From the NCBI GenBank assembly GCA_963803015.1, contig CAWDKV010000004.1, positions 310,001 through 374,000 of the forward strand: DNA of 64,000 nt. The letters run 5' to 3'. Position 1 is the stretch's first letter. Each line of letters starts with the position of its first letter. The position numbers and the translations under genes are program-made. Origin of the DNA: Berkiella sp963803015. Lineage in GTDB: Bacteria; Pseudomonadota; Gammaproteobacteria; Berkiellales; Berkiellaceae. Below, in pieces: positions 46,529-56,173 of this stretch. The notes below the pieces were generated by a model. It worked only from the letters and a program-made list of their open reading frames with translations, made no database searches and was not told the origin of the DNA.

Positions 46529-46552
46529 GCTGCAGCAATATTCTGTACGGCC
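46529..46552. repeat. 24-bp copy of the glmM 3' end (duplication scar)
   Basis: GCTGCAGCAATATTCTGTACGG and the following CC match the last codons of glmM at 51053-51076 with one mismatch. On the minus strand it would encode AVQNIAAA, the GlmM C-terminus. The scar follows the stop of the first giant gene just as the real glmM follows the second. Confidence 0.75.
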
Positions 46553-46726
46553 CCCTCTGTCAGGGTTATTTCGACCATAATAGGTTGATACACACCTATT
46601 ATAGACAACTGGTTGATTTTACAGGGGACATTTTAACTTTGCCGCTACAGGCCATTTCGGCCATTGAACTATTTAATTGGTCTAAAAGTCTTAACACTAG
46701 GATTTTCGATCTCTGCGGGGCGAGTT

Positions 46727-49700
46727 ATGTCCATTCAAGGTATTAAAAATAATCAGCAATTAGAGAGTCTAAAAACAAGAATTCAGAATATTCAGAACAC
46801 ACCAGAAGATATTTTTAGAGAATTTGGCATAAGTGATAGTAAAACGGAACGTCGAAAGTTTAAATTCTTTTGTGATGATATCTTGCTACAACTCTATAAA
46901 TTTAATAATGCATCACCAGGAGAGGTTGTAAAAATTACTTCTATGATTACTTCATCATCATGGAACTTTGAAGCTTATGCTACTCGTGATAAAGACGGGA
47001 ACTTCGAAATAGTTTTACGAAATCGTCAGTCTGGCAATGCAAAAAAAATGCTCTCCTCTTCTTTAGAGAGTTGGACTCCTCAAACTTCATTAGCGACTCA
47101 ATTAGACCATTTTTCGCAGAAATTTAAGCAAAATCCCCCTGTACATCTGATGTCATATGTTGGCAAAGGCTATAATCTCTATGTGGATGCGATAAAGGAT
47201 GCCATGCCTTCTCTACATTCTAACACCTCCATTGGTCAAAGTATTACTATTCCGAGTGATAAAAACAAAGGTAGAAACCACCCGCTCCATGTTGTAAAAA
47301 CTTCTGCCACTGAATTTCAAGTTTTACTAGAAACAGGTAACCCAAATGAACCTTTTGTTCAATTGAACAAAGACAAGAAAGTAATTTGGAAACAACATAA
47401 GGGAGTTTTTCTAGATGAACAAGCCATGGCGTACCTAGCGCGCACGCAAAAAGCAAGAGAGGCGGTGAAAAATAAGGGTGTACCTCAAGCACTAAATGGA
47501 CTTATCAATAAAGAAGATTTACTTAAAATGTACGATTATATTCTTAATGATCCGAATACCATCGCCAGACTTTCTGCAGGAAAAGAATTTAGGCTAGATA
47601 AAAAAGCAACCGGAAATGCAAGAACAATGAATATTGTTCGAGATCTTAATGGTGAATTCATGCTCATGCTTGAAACCAAATCAAAGCTTGCTTCAGGTAA
47701 GAAAAGCACAAGCAGTGTTATAGGAAAGGGCACTTTTGGAACAGTTAAGCCTGTATGGCGCATTGACTCTGCTGAGCCAGAAGAATGGGCCAACAAAGCC
47801 ATGCGTGGAGAAAATGTTGTAGACGCAGATTATGAGGCAGTTTTTTCTCAACGGATCGTAGAATCTCTCCCGTCTGGAAGTTCAGCTCAAAGCTTGAACA
47901 CCACCTTGCTTGGAGAGCTTTTTACAAGCCGTGAAAACGTTAAAAGAAGTCAATATTCTAAACGAGCTATTGGAGATTTAGAAGCTATTTTAAAAAATCC
48001 TAACCGTTTCCCATTAACCAATGCCGACAGAGAACGGATAAAAAAAGATATCTTGGAAGGGATAGCGATTATGCATGCTCAGGGTAAAGTGCATCAAGAT
48101 CTCAAATTAAAGAATATTTTTATCTATCGTGATGCAAATGGAGGTTTTTACGCAAAAGTAGCTGACTTTGGTATAGGTTATGATCCAAATTCTCCAAAAA
48201 ATCAGTCTTGTCTTGCCTCAGCAGGATATGAATCTCCTGAAATTCTTCTTGCCCATTTAGCTCAAAATGCGCCACAACACAATTATTACCATAACGATAG
48301 TTGGATTAAGAATAATTCCTATGCCTATCAAAAATTTGCAGAAGAAGTCGCACCAGATCCTGATTCTCAGCAAGCCATCGACTATCGTAAACCTCATCCA
48401 GCCAATGATATGTGGGCTCTTGGTGTTATATTTTATAAACTTGAAAGTGGGGCCGATGTAAACCTATCAGATGAGGGTATAAGTAAAGCTTCTCCTCTCG
48501 TTCAAGGGTTACTAAAAACAAGTCGAGAAGAAAGAATAAATATCGCCGAAGCACAAGCACAAGAAAACCAAAAAAAAGGGGAGGCTAGACGTCCCTCCTC
48601 GCTCTCTGAAGAGGATGCATTGCAGAAAATTGCTCAAGTTCTGGGAAAAGTGCTAAATGACGGAGCCCAAGCGGTAACAAGACACCCCGGTTCAGAGACA
48701 AATCCAGGAAAACAAGTTCGCGTTGAATATAATTTTCTTCAAGGAATGGCACAGGATGAAAATATTAAGGCTGTAAAACAGACTTTAATCCAATTAGGGT
48801 TGCTAGACAGCAACTATAATGAATCACACCATGGCGTCTCGCCATTTCTCGTCATTAAATCTCCTGCTGATAGGGCATTTTTAAATGATCCCAATTTTGA
48901 AGTGCAATTGAGAAAAATATACCGAGAACAAAAGAATCAATTAGAACTTGAAAGCATTTCTAACTTTTTGAAAAATGCCATCAATGACGGTCAACAAGGG
49001 GTGACTATGCATGGGGGATCACCATCCGTTCCTGGCAGGCAAGTGCGCATTGAATATAATTTTCCACCGCATAGTACAAATGGTACCTATAATGCGATGC
49101 ATTTCGATGCGATAAAAAAAGCTCTTACGCAAATCGGTGTAGAATTTCAAGAAGCATCCCATGGTAATTCGCCATTTATTGTTATCCAACCCACAGCTGG
49201 CAATCGCTTTTTGAATGACTCAAGTCTTTATATAAAATTTCTGGAAGCATACCAAGCACAACTTTTCACACCTGCTGTTTTTCGACAATTGGAAAAAATA
49301 CAAGCGGATACTATTTATATCACCGCACAAGACAAAAATATCGCTAAGCGACTGGAAGCTGAAACGCGTCTAAATGATGGTATTGAACGCATTATTGAAT
49401 TAGCTCAAAATGGCGATGCCAGCCAAGGCATTCAAAGTAATTCAGAATGGTTAAAGCAAAATCAACCTCTCATTGATACTTGGCTAAAATCTGATGTCGT
49501 TAAACATTCAATCAAACAACAATTACAAAAATTAACCAGACCTGAACAATTTTATGACAGGGCTTATAAAGCGAGTGATCCTTTGCTTGACACTATCATG
49601 CAAAAACTACTAGAACAAGAAAAGGTGGTGCTAGCATCAATTAAAAGTATGAATCCTGGCGGCTACAATATAAGTCTTGACATTGATAACCTTCTCAAAA

Positions 49701-51040
49701 AACTAAAAGAGCTTGATGGGAAAACACGCGCCGAAATCGTCAAGGCCTTACCAGCACTTCTTGAAGGCGCTCAAAGTACAAATGCCACTAGCGCCCTTAA
49801 CCAAATAATTAATAAAGTAAAAAATGATCCAGAAGTGGTTGCACTTTCTTCTCCACAAGCTATCACATTAGCTCAAATTGCAAGACATTTAGAATTGGTC
49901 AATGGTGACATAAATTATCTAGAAAGAGGAATGCATGACCCGAGACGAACCCAAAATTCTACTAATACGCTAAACAATGGTATCAATGCAATCATTACAT
50001 TCACTCAAGCGGGAGACCAAGAAAGGGGGCTCCCACCTTATCCAAAATGGCTTTCTGAAAATAAGCAGGTCATTGCATCCTGGTTAGAAAATGGTTTTGT
50101 CACTCATGAGACAAGACAAAGATTGCAGCTCCTTGTCAAACCTGAAGCATATTACCAAAGAAACTATGCGCCTCGAGATCCTCTTATTCAAAGGGTATGG
50201 CAAGAAGTCTTAAAAAATGAAGCTACCAACACAAAATATCCGGGTAGCTATGCCGTTAGCACAAACGTAGATAGTCTTTTAAGAAAATTGGAAGGTATAG
50301 ATAGAAAACCGCTAGCCACAAATCAAAAAGCACAAGAAGTAGACGCTCTTTTACAAGAGTATAAAAGTAATGAAAAAGAGCTTTACAATATGGCCCCTAT
50401 AGAAGAAATCGTCAATCCTATTCTCAGAGATAAAGGTTATTTAGATTTATTAACGAAACAAAAACAAATTGCCGCAGCTGCCCCTGTACAAAAACTAGGC
50501 CCCATGTTTGCTCAAGTAATAGCAGCTGTACCTCCCGCTTTGCCGCCTCGAAAATCTGCAGAGGCACCTCCTGTACCACCGCCTCGAAAAATTGCCGCGG
50601 CTCCCCCTATACAAAAACTAGGCCCCCTGTTTGCTCAAGTAATAGCAGCTCCCGCTCTGCCGCCTCGAAAATCTGCAACGCCACCTCAAGCTGGTGCAGT
50701 ACCTGTACCACCGCCTCAAAAAGCCGCGCCACCTCAAGCGGGTGCGGTACTTCCTGTACCCCCACCTCGCAAATCTGCAGTGCCACCTCAAGTTGCAGGT
50801 CTACCCCCTGCACAGCCTCTTCGTGCACCCGTGCCGCCGCCAAGAGCAGATGTGAAGGCTTCACCAGCAAGTGCCTCGGGATCTCAAAGACCTGTAGGCA
50901 AAAATTTCACACCTAGAGAAAACGCCTTAGCTGAAGATTCCAGTGAAAAATTTAAAGCAGAATTAGAGGCTAGACTTAAAAAACAAGTGAATAAAGGAGA
51001 TAGAAGAGAGAACCCTCCTAGACAGAAACCAAATTCTTAA
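46727..51040 (+). CDS. Giant protein kinase-domain protein with repeat modules and proline-rich tail
   Basis: A 1437-residue protein. Residues about 325-600 form a eukaryotic-like Ser/Thr kinase: glycine loop GKGTFG (333-338), Lys357 in EWANKAM, catalytic VHQDLKLKN (His456) and ADFGIG (Asp480), then SAGYESPEI and DMWALGVIFYKLE. The HRD arginine is Gln, so it is a non-RD kinase; catalytic Asp, Lys and DFG are kept. Behind it come the same two 105-residue modules, two helical modules and PPxPPRK-rich tail as in the preceding gene. The tail holds an extra internal duplication of KLGPxFAQVIAA. ATG 46727 has GGGG upstream; a TTG at 46664 is less likely. Probably a type IV secreted effector kinase. 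Confidence 0.82.
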   Translation: MSIQGIKNNQQLESLKTRIQNIQNTPEDIFREFGISDSKTERRKFKFFCDDILLQLYKFNNASPGEVVKITSMITSSSWNFEAYATRDKDGNFEIVLRNRQSGNAKKMLSSSLESWTPQTSLATQLDHFSQKFKQNPPVHLMSYVGKGYNLYVDAIKDAMPSLHSNTSIGQSITIPSDKNKGRNHPLHVVKTSATEFQVLLETGNPNEPFVQLNKDKKVIWKQHKGVFLDEQAMAYLARTQKAREAVKNKGVPQALNGLINKEDLLKMYDYILNDPNTIARLSAGKEFRLDKKATGNARTMNIVRDLNGEFMLMLETKSKLASGKKSTSSVIGKGTFGTVKPVWRIDSAEPEEWANKAMRGENVVDADYEAVFSQRIVESLPSGSSAQSLNTTLLGELFTSRENVKRSQYSKRAIGDLEAILKNPNRFPLTNADRERIKKDILEGIAIMHAQGKVHQDLKLKNIFIYRDANGGFYAKVADFGIGYDPNSPKNQSCLASAGYESPEILLAHLAQNAPQHNYYHNDSWIKNNSYAYQKFAEEVAPDPDSQQAIDYRKPHPANDMWALGVIFYKLESGADVNLSDEGISKASPLVQGLLKTSREERINIAEAQAQENQKKGEARRPSSLSEEDALQKIAQVLGKVLNDGAQAVTRHPGSETNPGKQVRVEYNFLQGMAQDENIKAVKQTLIQLGLLDSNYNESHHGVSPFLVIKSPADRAFLNDPNFEVQLRKIYREQKNQLELESISNFLKNAINDGQQGVTMHGGSPSVPGRQVRIEYNFPPHSTNGTYNAMHFDAIKKALTQIGVEFQEASHGNSPFIVIQPTAGNRFLNDSSLYIKFLEAYQAQLFTPAVFRQLEKIQADTIYITAQDKNIAKRLEAETRLNDGIERIIELAQNGDASQGIQSNSEWLKQNQPLIDTWLKSDVVKHSIKQQLQKLTRPEQFYDRAYKASDPLLDTIMQKLLEQEKVVLASIKSMNPGGYNISLDIDNLLKKLKELDGKTRAEIVKALPALLEGAQSTNATSALNQIINKVKNDPEVVALSSPQAITLAQIARHLELVNGDINYLERGMHDPRRTQNSTNTLNNGINAIITFTQAGDQERGLPPYPKWLSENKQVIASWLENGFVTHETRQRLQLLVKPEAYYQRNYAPRDPLIQRVWQEVLKNEATNTKYPGSYAVSTNVDSLLRKLEGIDRKPLATNQKAQEVDALLQEYKSNEKELYNMAPIEEIVNPILRDKGYLDLLTKQKQIAAAAPVQKLGPMFAQVIAAVPPALPPRKSAEAPPVPPPRKIAAAPPIQKLGPLFAQVIAAPALPPRKSATPPQAGAVPVPPPQKAAPPQAGAVLPVPPPRKSAVPPQVAGLPPAQPLRAPVPPPRADVKASPASASGSQRPVGKNFTPRENALAEDSSEKFKAELEARLKKQVNKGDRRENPPRQKPNS

Positions 51041-51048
51041 CAGCAGCC

Positions 51049-52398
51049 TTATGCTGCTGCAATATTCTGTACGGCCTCTGCTAATTGTTCTGCAATTTTG
51101 GCGATAAAGTCAGGATCTTCGCCTTCGACCATCACTCTCACTACAGGCTCTGTGCCTGAAGGGCGCAGTAAAATACGACCTTTATTTTCTAATTGTTGTA
51201 AAGCGGCTTGATGCGCTTTTAACACCTTTGGATTTTGCATCACTTGCATGCCATTTGACACTGGGACATTTAATAACACTTGCGCGCATTTCGTCATGCC
51301 TTTTTTTAAATCCTGTAGCGATTTTTGACTTCTTACGCACTGCGCTAGCACTTGTAGAGCAGAAATAATGCCATCGCCTGTTGAGGTTTTATCTAAGCAA
51401 ATAATATGGCCAGAAGACTCGCCCCCTACTTGCCAACCCATTTCTATTAGACCATCCATCACATAACGATCACCCACTTGAGTACGTTTGAAGGGGATCT
51501 GCAGATCTTTAAACGCATTCTCTAACCCAAAATTACTCATTTGCGTACCCACAACACCGCCCATGAGTTTGCCTTGTGCGTGCAAACCGCTGCCAATGAT
51601 ATAAACTAATTCATCGCCATCGACGAGCTCGCCTTTGTTGTCTATAAAAATGACTCTGTCACCGTCACCATCAAAAGCAATGCCTAAGTGTGCTTGTTCG
51701 GTGAGAACGGCTTGCTGGCAATTTTGGGGATGGGTTGAACCGCAATCTTGATTAATGTTAAAGCCATCGGGTTCGGCATGTATCGTCACAACATCTGCAC
51801 CCAACTCTGCAAAAACATGCGGAGCAATATGAGAGGTCGCGCCATTGGCACAATCTAAAACAATCTTAAGCCCAGTTAAATCTTGAAATGGCAAGAAGCT
51901 CTTTTTGCAAAAATCGATATAGCGCAAAGCAGCATTCTCGACTAGCTGAGCACGTCCCATCTGTCTTGAATCTACGGTTTTTAAGGGATTAACCAGTAAA
52001 CTCTCAATTTCATGCTCGATTTGATCGGGCAGTTTTCTGCCATTTTGCCGAAAGAATTTAATCCCATTATCATAATATGGATTATGAGAAGCGCTCACCA
52101 CAATACCCAATTGCGCACCAAGCGCTTGTGTTAAGTAAGCAACGCCCGGGGTGGGCAGATTCCCCAATAAGTGCACATCAAACCCTGCTGCAGTTAAACC
52201 CGCTTCTAAAGCGGCCGCTAACATAAAACCAGAGATCCGCGGATCTTTCCCAATTAAAACAGCGCCTTTCCCTTCTTTTGCTAGGTATTGCCCAACAGCC
52301 CAACCTAGTTTTAATGCAAATTCTGCCGTGATAGGTTCTTCCCCAACCCGTCCTCTTATACCATCTGTTCCAAAATATCGTCGCACTGAAGACATCAC
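51049..52398 (-). CDS. glmM: Phosphoglucosamine mutase
   Basis: A 449-residue enzyme that converts glucosamine 6-phosphate to glucosamine 1-phosphate for peptidoglycan and lipopolysaccharide. The phosphorylated Ser is in VVSASHNPYYDNGIKFF, the metal site in FDGDGDRVIFID, the sugar loop in GGESSGHI and the phosphate-binding RPSGTEPVVRVMVEG near the end. The start ATG (MSSVRRYFGTDGIRG in frame) is preceded by one extra Met codon. It follows folP as in E. coli. Its tail end converges with the kinase gene, eight bases away. Confidence 0.97.
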   Translation of the reverse strand: MMSSVRRYFGTDGIRGRVGEEPITAEFALKLGWAVGQYLAKEGKGAVLIGKDPRISGFMLAAALEAGLTAAGFDVHLLGNLPTPGVAYLTQALGAQLGIVVSASHNPYYDNGIKFFRQNGRKLPDQIEHEIESLLVNPLKTVDSRQMGRAQLVENAALRYIDFCKKSFLPFQDLTGLKIVLDCANGATSHIAPHVFAELGADVVTIHAEPDGFNINQDCGSTHPQNCQQAVLTEQAHLGIAFDGDGDRVIFIDNKGELVDGDELVYIIGSGLHAQGKLMGGVVGTQMSNFGLENAFKDLQIPFKRTQVGDRYVMDGLIEMGWQVGGESSGHIICLDKTSTGDGIISALQVLAQCVRSQKSLQDLKKGMTKCAQVLLNVPVSNGMQVMQNPKVLKAHQAALQQLENKGRILLRPSGTEPVVRVMVEGEDPDFIAKIAEQLAEAVQNIAAA

Positions 52399-52485
52399 AA
52401 TTTTCCCCCTAGGAAAATTGCCTATTTTTTTTATCCGCTTAAAAAAACGGAAAAAATGGACAATTCATTTTATTCATTTTTATAT

Positions 52486-53277
52486 TCAATCTAAGTAAGG
52501 CTTGGTTGCCTCTACTACTTTCATTGCTTGTTTTGTTGCCCCGACATCATGAACGCGAATAATATCAGCGCCATGAAGGGCAGCAATAACAGCGCCTGCT
52601 AAGCTTCCAAATAAACGCTTATCAACAGGCAAATCTAAAATCTGTCCGAACATCGCTTTGCGAGAAAGCCCCACTAAAATGGGACATTGTAATTTTTTAA
52701 AATGCTGTAGTTTGGCAAGTAAGCTTAAATTATGGGCTAACGTTTTGCCAAAACCAAAACCGGGATCTATCCAAATATTCTCTTTACGGATCCCTGCTTT
52801 TTCACATACGCTAATTCTATCTTGTAAAAACTGAAAAATCTCAAGTAAGACCTCTTCATAGTGCGGCTCTTTTTGCATAGACTCAGGTTGTCCTTGCATA
52901 TGCATCAAGCAAACCGGCACATTTGCATCAGCCACGATTTGTAAAGAGCGGGGATCTTGCAGGGCGGTGACATCATTGACAATACTCGCCCCCGCTTTTA
53001 AGGCTTCCTCGATAACACGACTATGGCGAGAATCTATCGATATAGGGAGGGAGATCTCTTGCTTTAAACGTTCAATCACAGGAATGACTCGGTCACACTC
53101 TTCGCATGAAGTGATAGGCGCGGCACCAGGGCGGGTAGATTCCCCCCCGACATCAATGAAATCCGCACCTTCTTCTACCATTAAAAGAGCATGCGCTATC
53201 GCTTTATCTCGTGTGGCATAACGGCCCCCGTCTGAAAACGAATCGGGAGTAACGTTTAATATACCCATAATTTTCAT
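52486..53277 (-). CDS. folP: Dihydropteroate synthase
   Basis: Joins dihydropterin pyrophosphate and p-aminobenzoate in folate synthesis; the target of sulfonamides. The two signatures are present: MGILNVTPDSFSDGG at the N-terminus and DFIDVGGESTRPGA near residue 45. ATG 53277 is used because it gives the family N-terminus; the longer TTG frame lies in a palindromic repeat. No good ribosome-binding site is visible. It lies between ftsH and glmM in the conserved order. In 263 residues no disruption is seen. Confidence 0.95.
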   Translation of the reverse strand: MKIMGILNVTPDSFSDGGRYATRDKAIAHALLMVEEGADFIDVGGESTRPGAAPITSCEECDRVIPVIERLKQEISLPISIDSRHSRVIEEALKAGASIVNDVTALQDPRSLQIVADANVPVCLMHMQGQPESMQKEPHYEEVLLEIFQFLQDRISVCEKAGIRKENIWIDPGFGFGKTLAHNLSLLAKLQHFKKLQCPILVGLSRKAMFGQILDLPVDKRLFGSLAGAVIAALHGADIIRVHDVGATKQAMKVVEATKPYLD

Positions 53278-53286
53278 GATTAAACT

Positions 53287-53412
53287 ATACCCACAGCAGA
53301 TGATTTTTCGGCTAGGCGGCAAGCTCTAGAGCAAAAGGAGTGTATAAGTAATACATGACTTTTGCGAAAGGAGCCTTGCCTACAACGCCGAAAATTCATC
53401 TGCGAAGGGTAT
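53287..53412. repeat. 126-bp nested palindrome between ftsH and folP
   Basis: The outer arms 53287-53312 and 53387-53412 match at 22 of 26 positions (ATACCC..GCAGATGA.TTTTCGGC). Further inside are GGCAAG/CTTGCC, GCAAAAG/CTTTTGC and a central GTAT/ATAC. It fills the gap between the two genes and would form a long hairpin in the mRNA ahead of folP. Confidence 0.65.
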
Positions 53413-53415
53413 ATC

Positions 53416-55350
53416 TTAGTGTGATTTGGCGATGCTTTCATCATCTATGTCACGCTTCTTCGCCTCATCATCTGGCTGATTAGTTGAAGTCTCTTTAAGC
53501 TTCGATGCAGGTGGATCATCCGAGCCATCCGTCGAGGCCCAAGCTTCTGGCTCACGCGGAGTACGTCCAGCCATCAAATCTTCCAATTGTCTCGCATCGA
53601 TAGTTTCATATTTCAGCAAAGCCTCTGCCATTTTATGCAAGATGCCTTCTTTGTCCACCAAAATTTTCTTCGCTGTATCATAGTTGCGATCGATAATTTT
53701 ACGAATTTCTTCATCAATAACGCCCGCTGTCGTATTCGAAATTTCTTTACGCGTGCTCACGCTATGACCTAAGAAAATTTCACCTTCATCTTCACCATAG
53801 GTCAAGGGGCCTAATCGCTCAGAGAGTCCCCACTTTGTCACCATATTCCGAGCAATTTCTGTTGCACGTTTAATATCATTGGAGGCACCCGTTGTCACAA
53901 AATCTGAGCCAAAAATAAGCTCTTCTGCAACGCGTCCACCAAAGAGGCTCGCAATTTGGCTCTCCAAACGTTTCTTAGAGTAAGAGTAACGATCGCCCTC
54001 TGGAAGAAACATAGTGATCCCCAGCGCTTGCGCACGGGGAATAATGCTGACTTTGTAAACAGGATCGTGATCTGTCACAGTCAACCCAACAATGGCATGT
54101 CCGGCCTCATGGTAGGCGGTCAATTTACGCTCTTGCGCACTCATGACCATACTGTGGCGCTCAACACCCATGATAATTTTATCTTTGGCTTTATCTAACT
54201 CTTTCATATCAACCAAGCGCTTGTTGTGGCGAGCAGCAGAAAGCGCTGCTTCATTCACTAAGTTGGCAAGATCAGCACCAGAGAAGCCAGGAGTACCTCG
54301 CGCAATAACCTTAGGCTCAATATCATCAGCCAAAGGAATTTTACGTAAGTGCACTTTTAGAATTTGCTCTCTTCCTAAAACATCAGGTAAACCAACCACA
54401 ACTTGTCTATCAAAGCGGCCTGGACGAAGTAAAGCTTTATCCAAAACGTCTGGACGGTTGGTCGCGGCAATGACGATGACGCCTTCATTCCCTTCAAATC
54501 CATCCATTTCGACTAATAACTGATTCAAGGTTTGCTCACGTTCATCATGACCACCGCCTAATCCTGCACCGCGATGCCGACCCACGGCATCAATTTCATC
54601 AATAAAGATAATGCAAGGCGCATGCTTTTTAGCTTGCTCAAACATATCGCGCACCCTAGAGGCACCGACCCCGACAAACATTTCAACGAAGTCAGAACCA
54701 GAAATCGTGAAAAATGGCGCTTTGGCTTCGCCGGCTATCGCTTTTGCCAGTAAGGTCTTACCTGTTCCAGGTTGGCCTACCATGAGCACACCGCGCGGAA
54801 TACGTCCGCCTAAGCGTTGGAATTTTTCTGGATCTTTTAAGAAATCGACCAACTCTTTGACTTCTTCTTTAGCTTCATCAACCCCTGCGACATCCGCAAA
54901 GGTGACTTTGACTTGATCTTCACCCAGCATACGGGCCCGGCTTTTACCAAAAGTCATAGCGCCACGACCACCGCCCCCCTGCATTTGGCGCATAAAATAC
55001 ATCCAAACACCAATAAAGAGGATAATGGGGAACCAAGAAATGAAAATGCTCATCAATAAGCTTTGCTGTTCTGGTGCTTTACCTACTACTTCGACTTTAT
55101 GATCGAATAAATCCCCTAGTAGATAATTATCTTGTACAGGCATATAGGTGATAAAATTCTCACCGTTGCGAGTAACACCCCGTACATTGCGATTATCAAT
55201 AACCACAGACTTGACGTCATTCTTTTGAACTTGTTCAATAAACTGTGAGTAAGGGATTTTGGCAACTTGACCATGCCTTGGCCCAAAATTACTAAACACT
55301 GACATTAAAATAACAGCAATGATTAGCCATAAAACTAGATTTTTAACCAT
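53416..55350 (-). CDS. ftsH: ATP-dependent zinc metalloprotease FtsH
   Basis: A membrane AAA+ protease that degrades misfolded membrane proteins and regulators such as LpxC. It has two N-terminal transmembrane helices (about 5-25 and 100-120) around a periplasmic domain, Walker A GQPGTGKT, Walker B IIFIDEID, second region of homology ATNRPDVLDKALLRPGRFDR, and the zinc site HEAGH. ATG 55350 yields 644 residues, the same as E. coli; a TTG three codons upstream is possible. The acidic/Lys-rich tail after 610 is variable in the family. Confidence 0.97.
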   Translation of the reverse strand: MVKNLVLWLIIAVILMSVFSNFGPRHGQVAKIPYSQFIEQVQKNDVKSVVIDNRNVRGVTRNGENFITYMPVQDNYLLGDLFDHKVEVVGKAPEQQSLLMSIFISWFPIILFIGVWMYFMRQMQGGGGRGAMTFGKSRARMLGEDQVKVTFADVAGVDEAKEEVKELVDFLKDPEKFQRLGGRIPRGVLMVGQPGTGKTLLAKAIAGEAKAPFFTISGSDFVEMFVGVGASRVRDMFEQAKKHAPCIIFIDEIDAVGRHRGAGLGGGHDEREQTLNQLLVEMDGFEGNEGVIVIAATNRPDVLDKALLRPGRFDRQVVVGLPDVLGREQILKVHLRKIPLADDIEPKVIARGTPGFSGADLANLVNEAALSAARHNKRLVDMKELDKAKDKIIMGVERHSMVMSAQERKLTAYHEAGHAIVGLTVTDHDPVYKVSIIPRAQALGITMFLPEGDRYSYSKKRLESQIASLFGGRVAEELIFGSDFVTTGASNDIKRATEIARNMVTKWGLSERLGPLTYGEDEGEIFLGHSVSTRKEISNTTAGVIDEEIRKIIDRNYDTAKKILVDKEGILHKMAEALLKYETIDARQLEDLMAGRTPREPEAWASTDGSDDPPASKLKETSTNQPDDEAKKRDIDDESIAKSH

Positions 55351-55467
55351 GTCATTCAAGGTGAGAAACCCCTCTGTGTTCGTTCAGTAATTGATTTTTT
55401 TCTTTATAACCAATTAGTTAAATATTCAACCAGTATATGCAGGATGGCATGCTTCATGTCAATCGAA

Positions 55468-56103
55468 TTATGATGCATTACCTATATTATAGTAACCTCT
55501 GGCCAAGACATATAGTTCACGTGATTCCGCTCTGGAGGCTTGGGGTTTGCAGATGGTCACTTTAGCAAAGGATTGACGTATCACCTTAAGGTACTCTTCA
55601 AACCCAGATCCTTGAAATAACTTGACCAGGAAGCCGCCGCCTTTTTTCAGGTGTAACCCAGCAAATTCCCAGGATAATTCAGCTAAGTACATGATTTTAG
55701 GCTGATCGATATCTCTGATCCCGCTAAAATTGGGAGCCATATCGGAAAGGATCCAATCTACCTGCTGTGTGCCTAAGCTCGCCTTTAAAGCCGCTAAGGG
55801 CGCCTCTGTCGTGAAATCTCCTTGAATAAACTCAACGCCTGCTAAAGTGCCCATGGGTAAAATATCAAGTGCAATCAACCGCCCTTTACCATTCAGCCCT
55901 TTGGCGACGACTTGAGACCAACCCCCAGGGGCAGCTCCCAAATCAACAATAACCATGCCTGGCTGAAAGAGTTTGTTCTTTTCTTGTAATTCCAATAACT
56001 TAAAACTAGCGCGCGAGCGATAGCCTTCTTTATTCGCTTTAATTACAAACGGATCCTGAAGGTGTCTTTGCATCCAAGATTTGCCATGTTTTGTTTTGGC
56101 CAT
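55468..56103 (-). CDS. rlmE: 23S rRNA (uridine(2552)-2'-O)-methyltransferase
   Basis: A 211-residue RrmJ/FtsJ methyltransferase that modifies U2552 in the A-loop of 23S rRNA. It has the SAM-binding IVDLGAAPGGWSQV, the catalytic tetrad neighbourhood with KEGYRSRASFKLLEL (Lys), SDMAPNFSG (Asp) and LVKLFQGSGFEEY (Lys), and SRAESRELYVLARG (Glu). It is upstream of ftsH as in E. coli and divergent from yhbY. Confidence 0.96.
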   Translation of the reverse strand: MAKTKHGKSWMQRHLQDPFVIKANKEGYRSRASFKLLELQEKNKLFQPGMVIVDLGAAPGGWSQVVAKGLNGKGRLIALDILPMGTLAGVEFIQGDFTTEAPLAALKASLGTQQVDWILSDMAPNFSGIRDIDQPKIMYLAELSWEFAGLHLKKGGGFLVKLFQGSGFEEYLKVIRQSFAKVTICKPQASRAESRELYVLARGYYNIGNAS

Positions 56104-56173
56104 TTTACAGAGTAAACCTTCTTAAGGTAGAATGTGTCTTAGTTGATTTGCATTCTAAAGTAAATTTAAAAAA

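Noticed and set aside
46664..46726. TTG-initiated N-terminal extension of the kinase protein with a hydrophobic, signal-like start
   Set aside because: No ribosome-binding site for the TTG, and ATG 46727 has GGGG upstream; the extension is probably untranslated.
53278..53322. TTG start extending FolP by 15 residues
   Set aside because: The extension lies in a palindromic repeat and is not part of the family.
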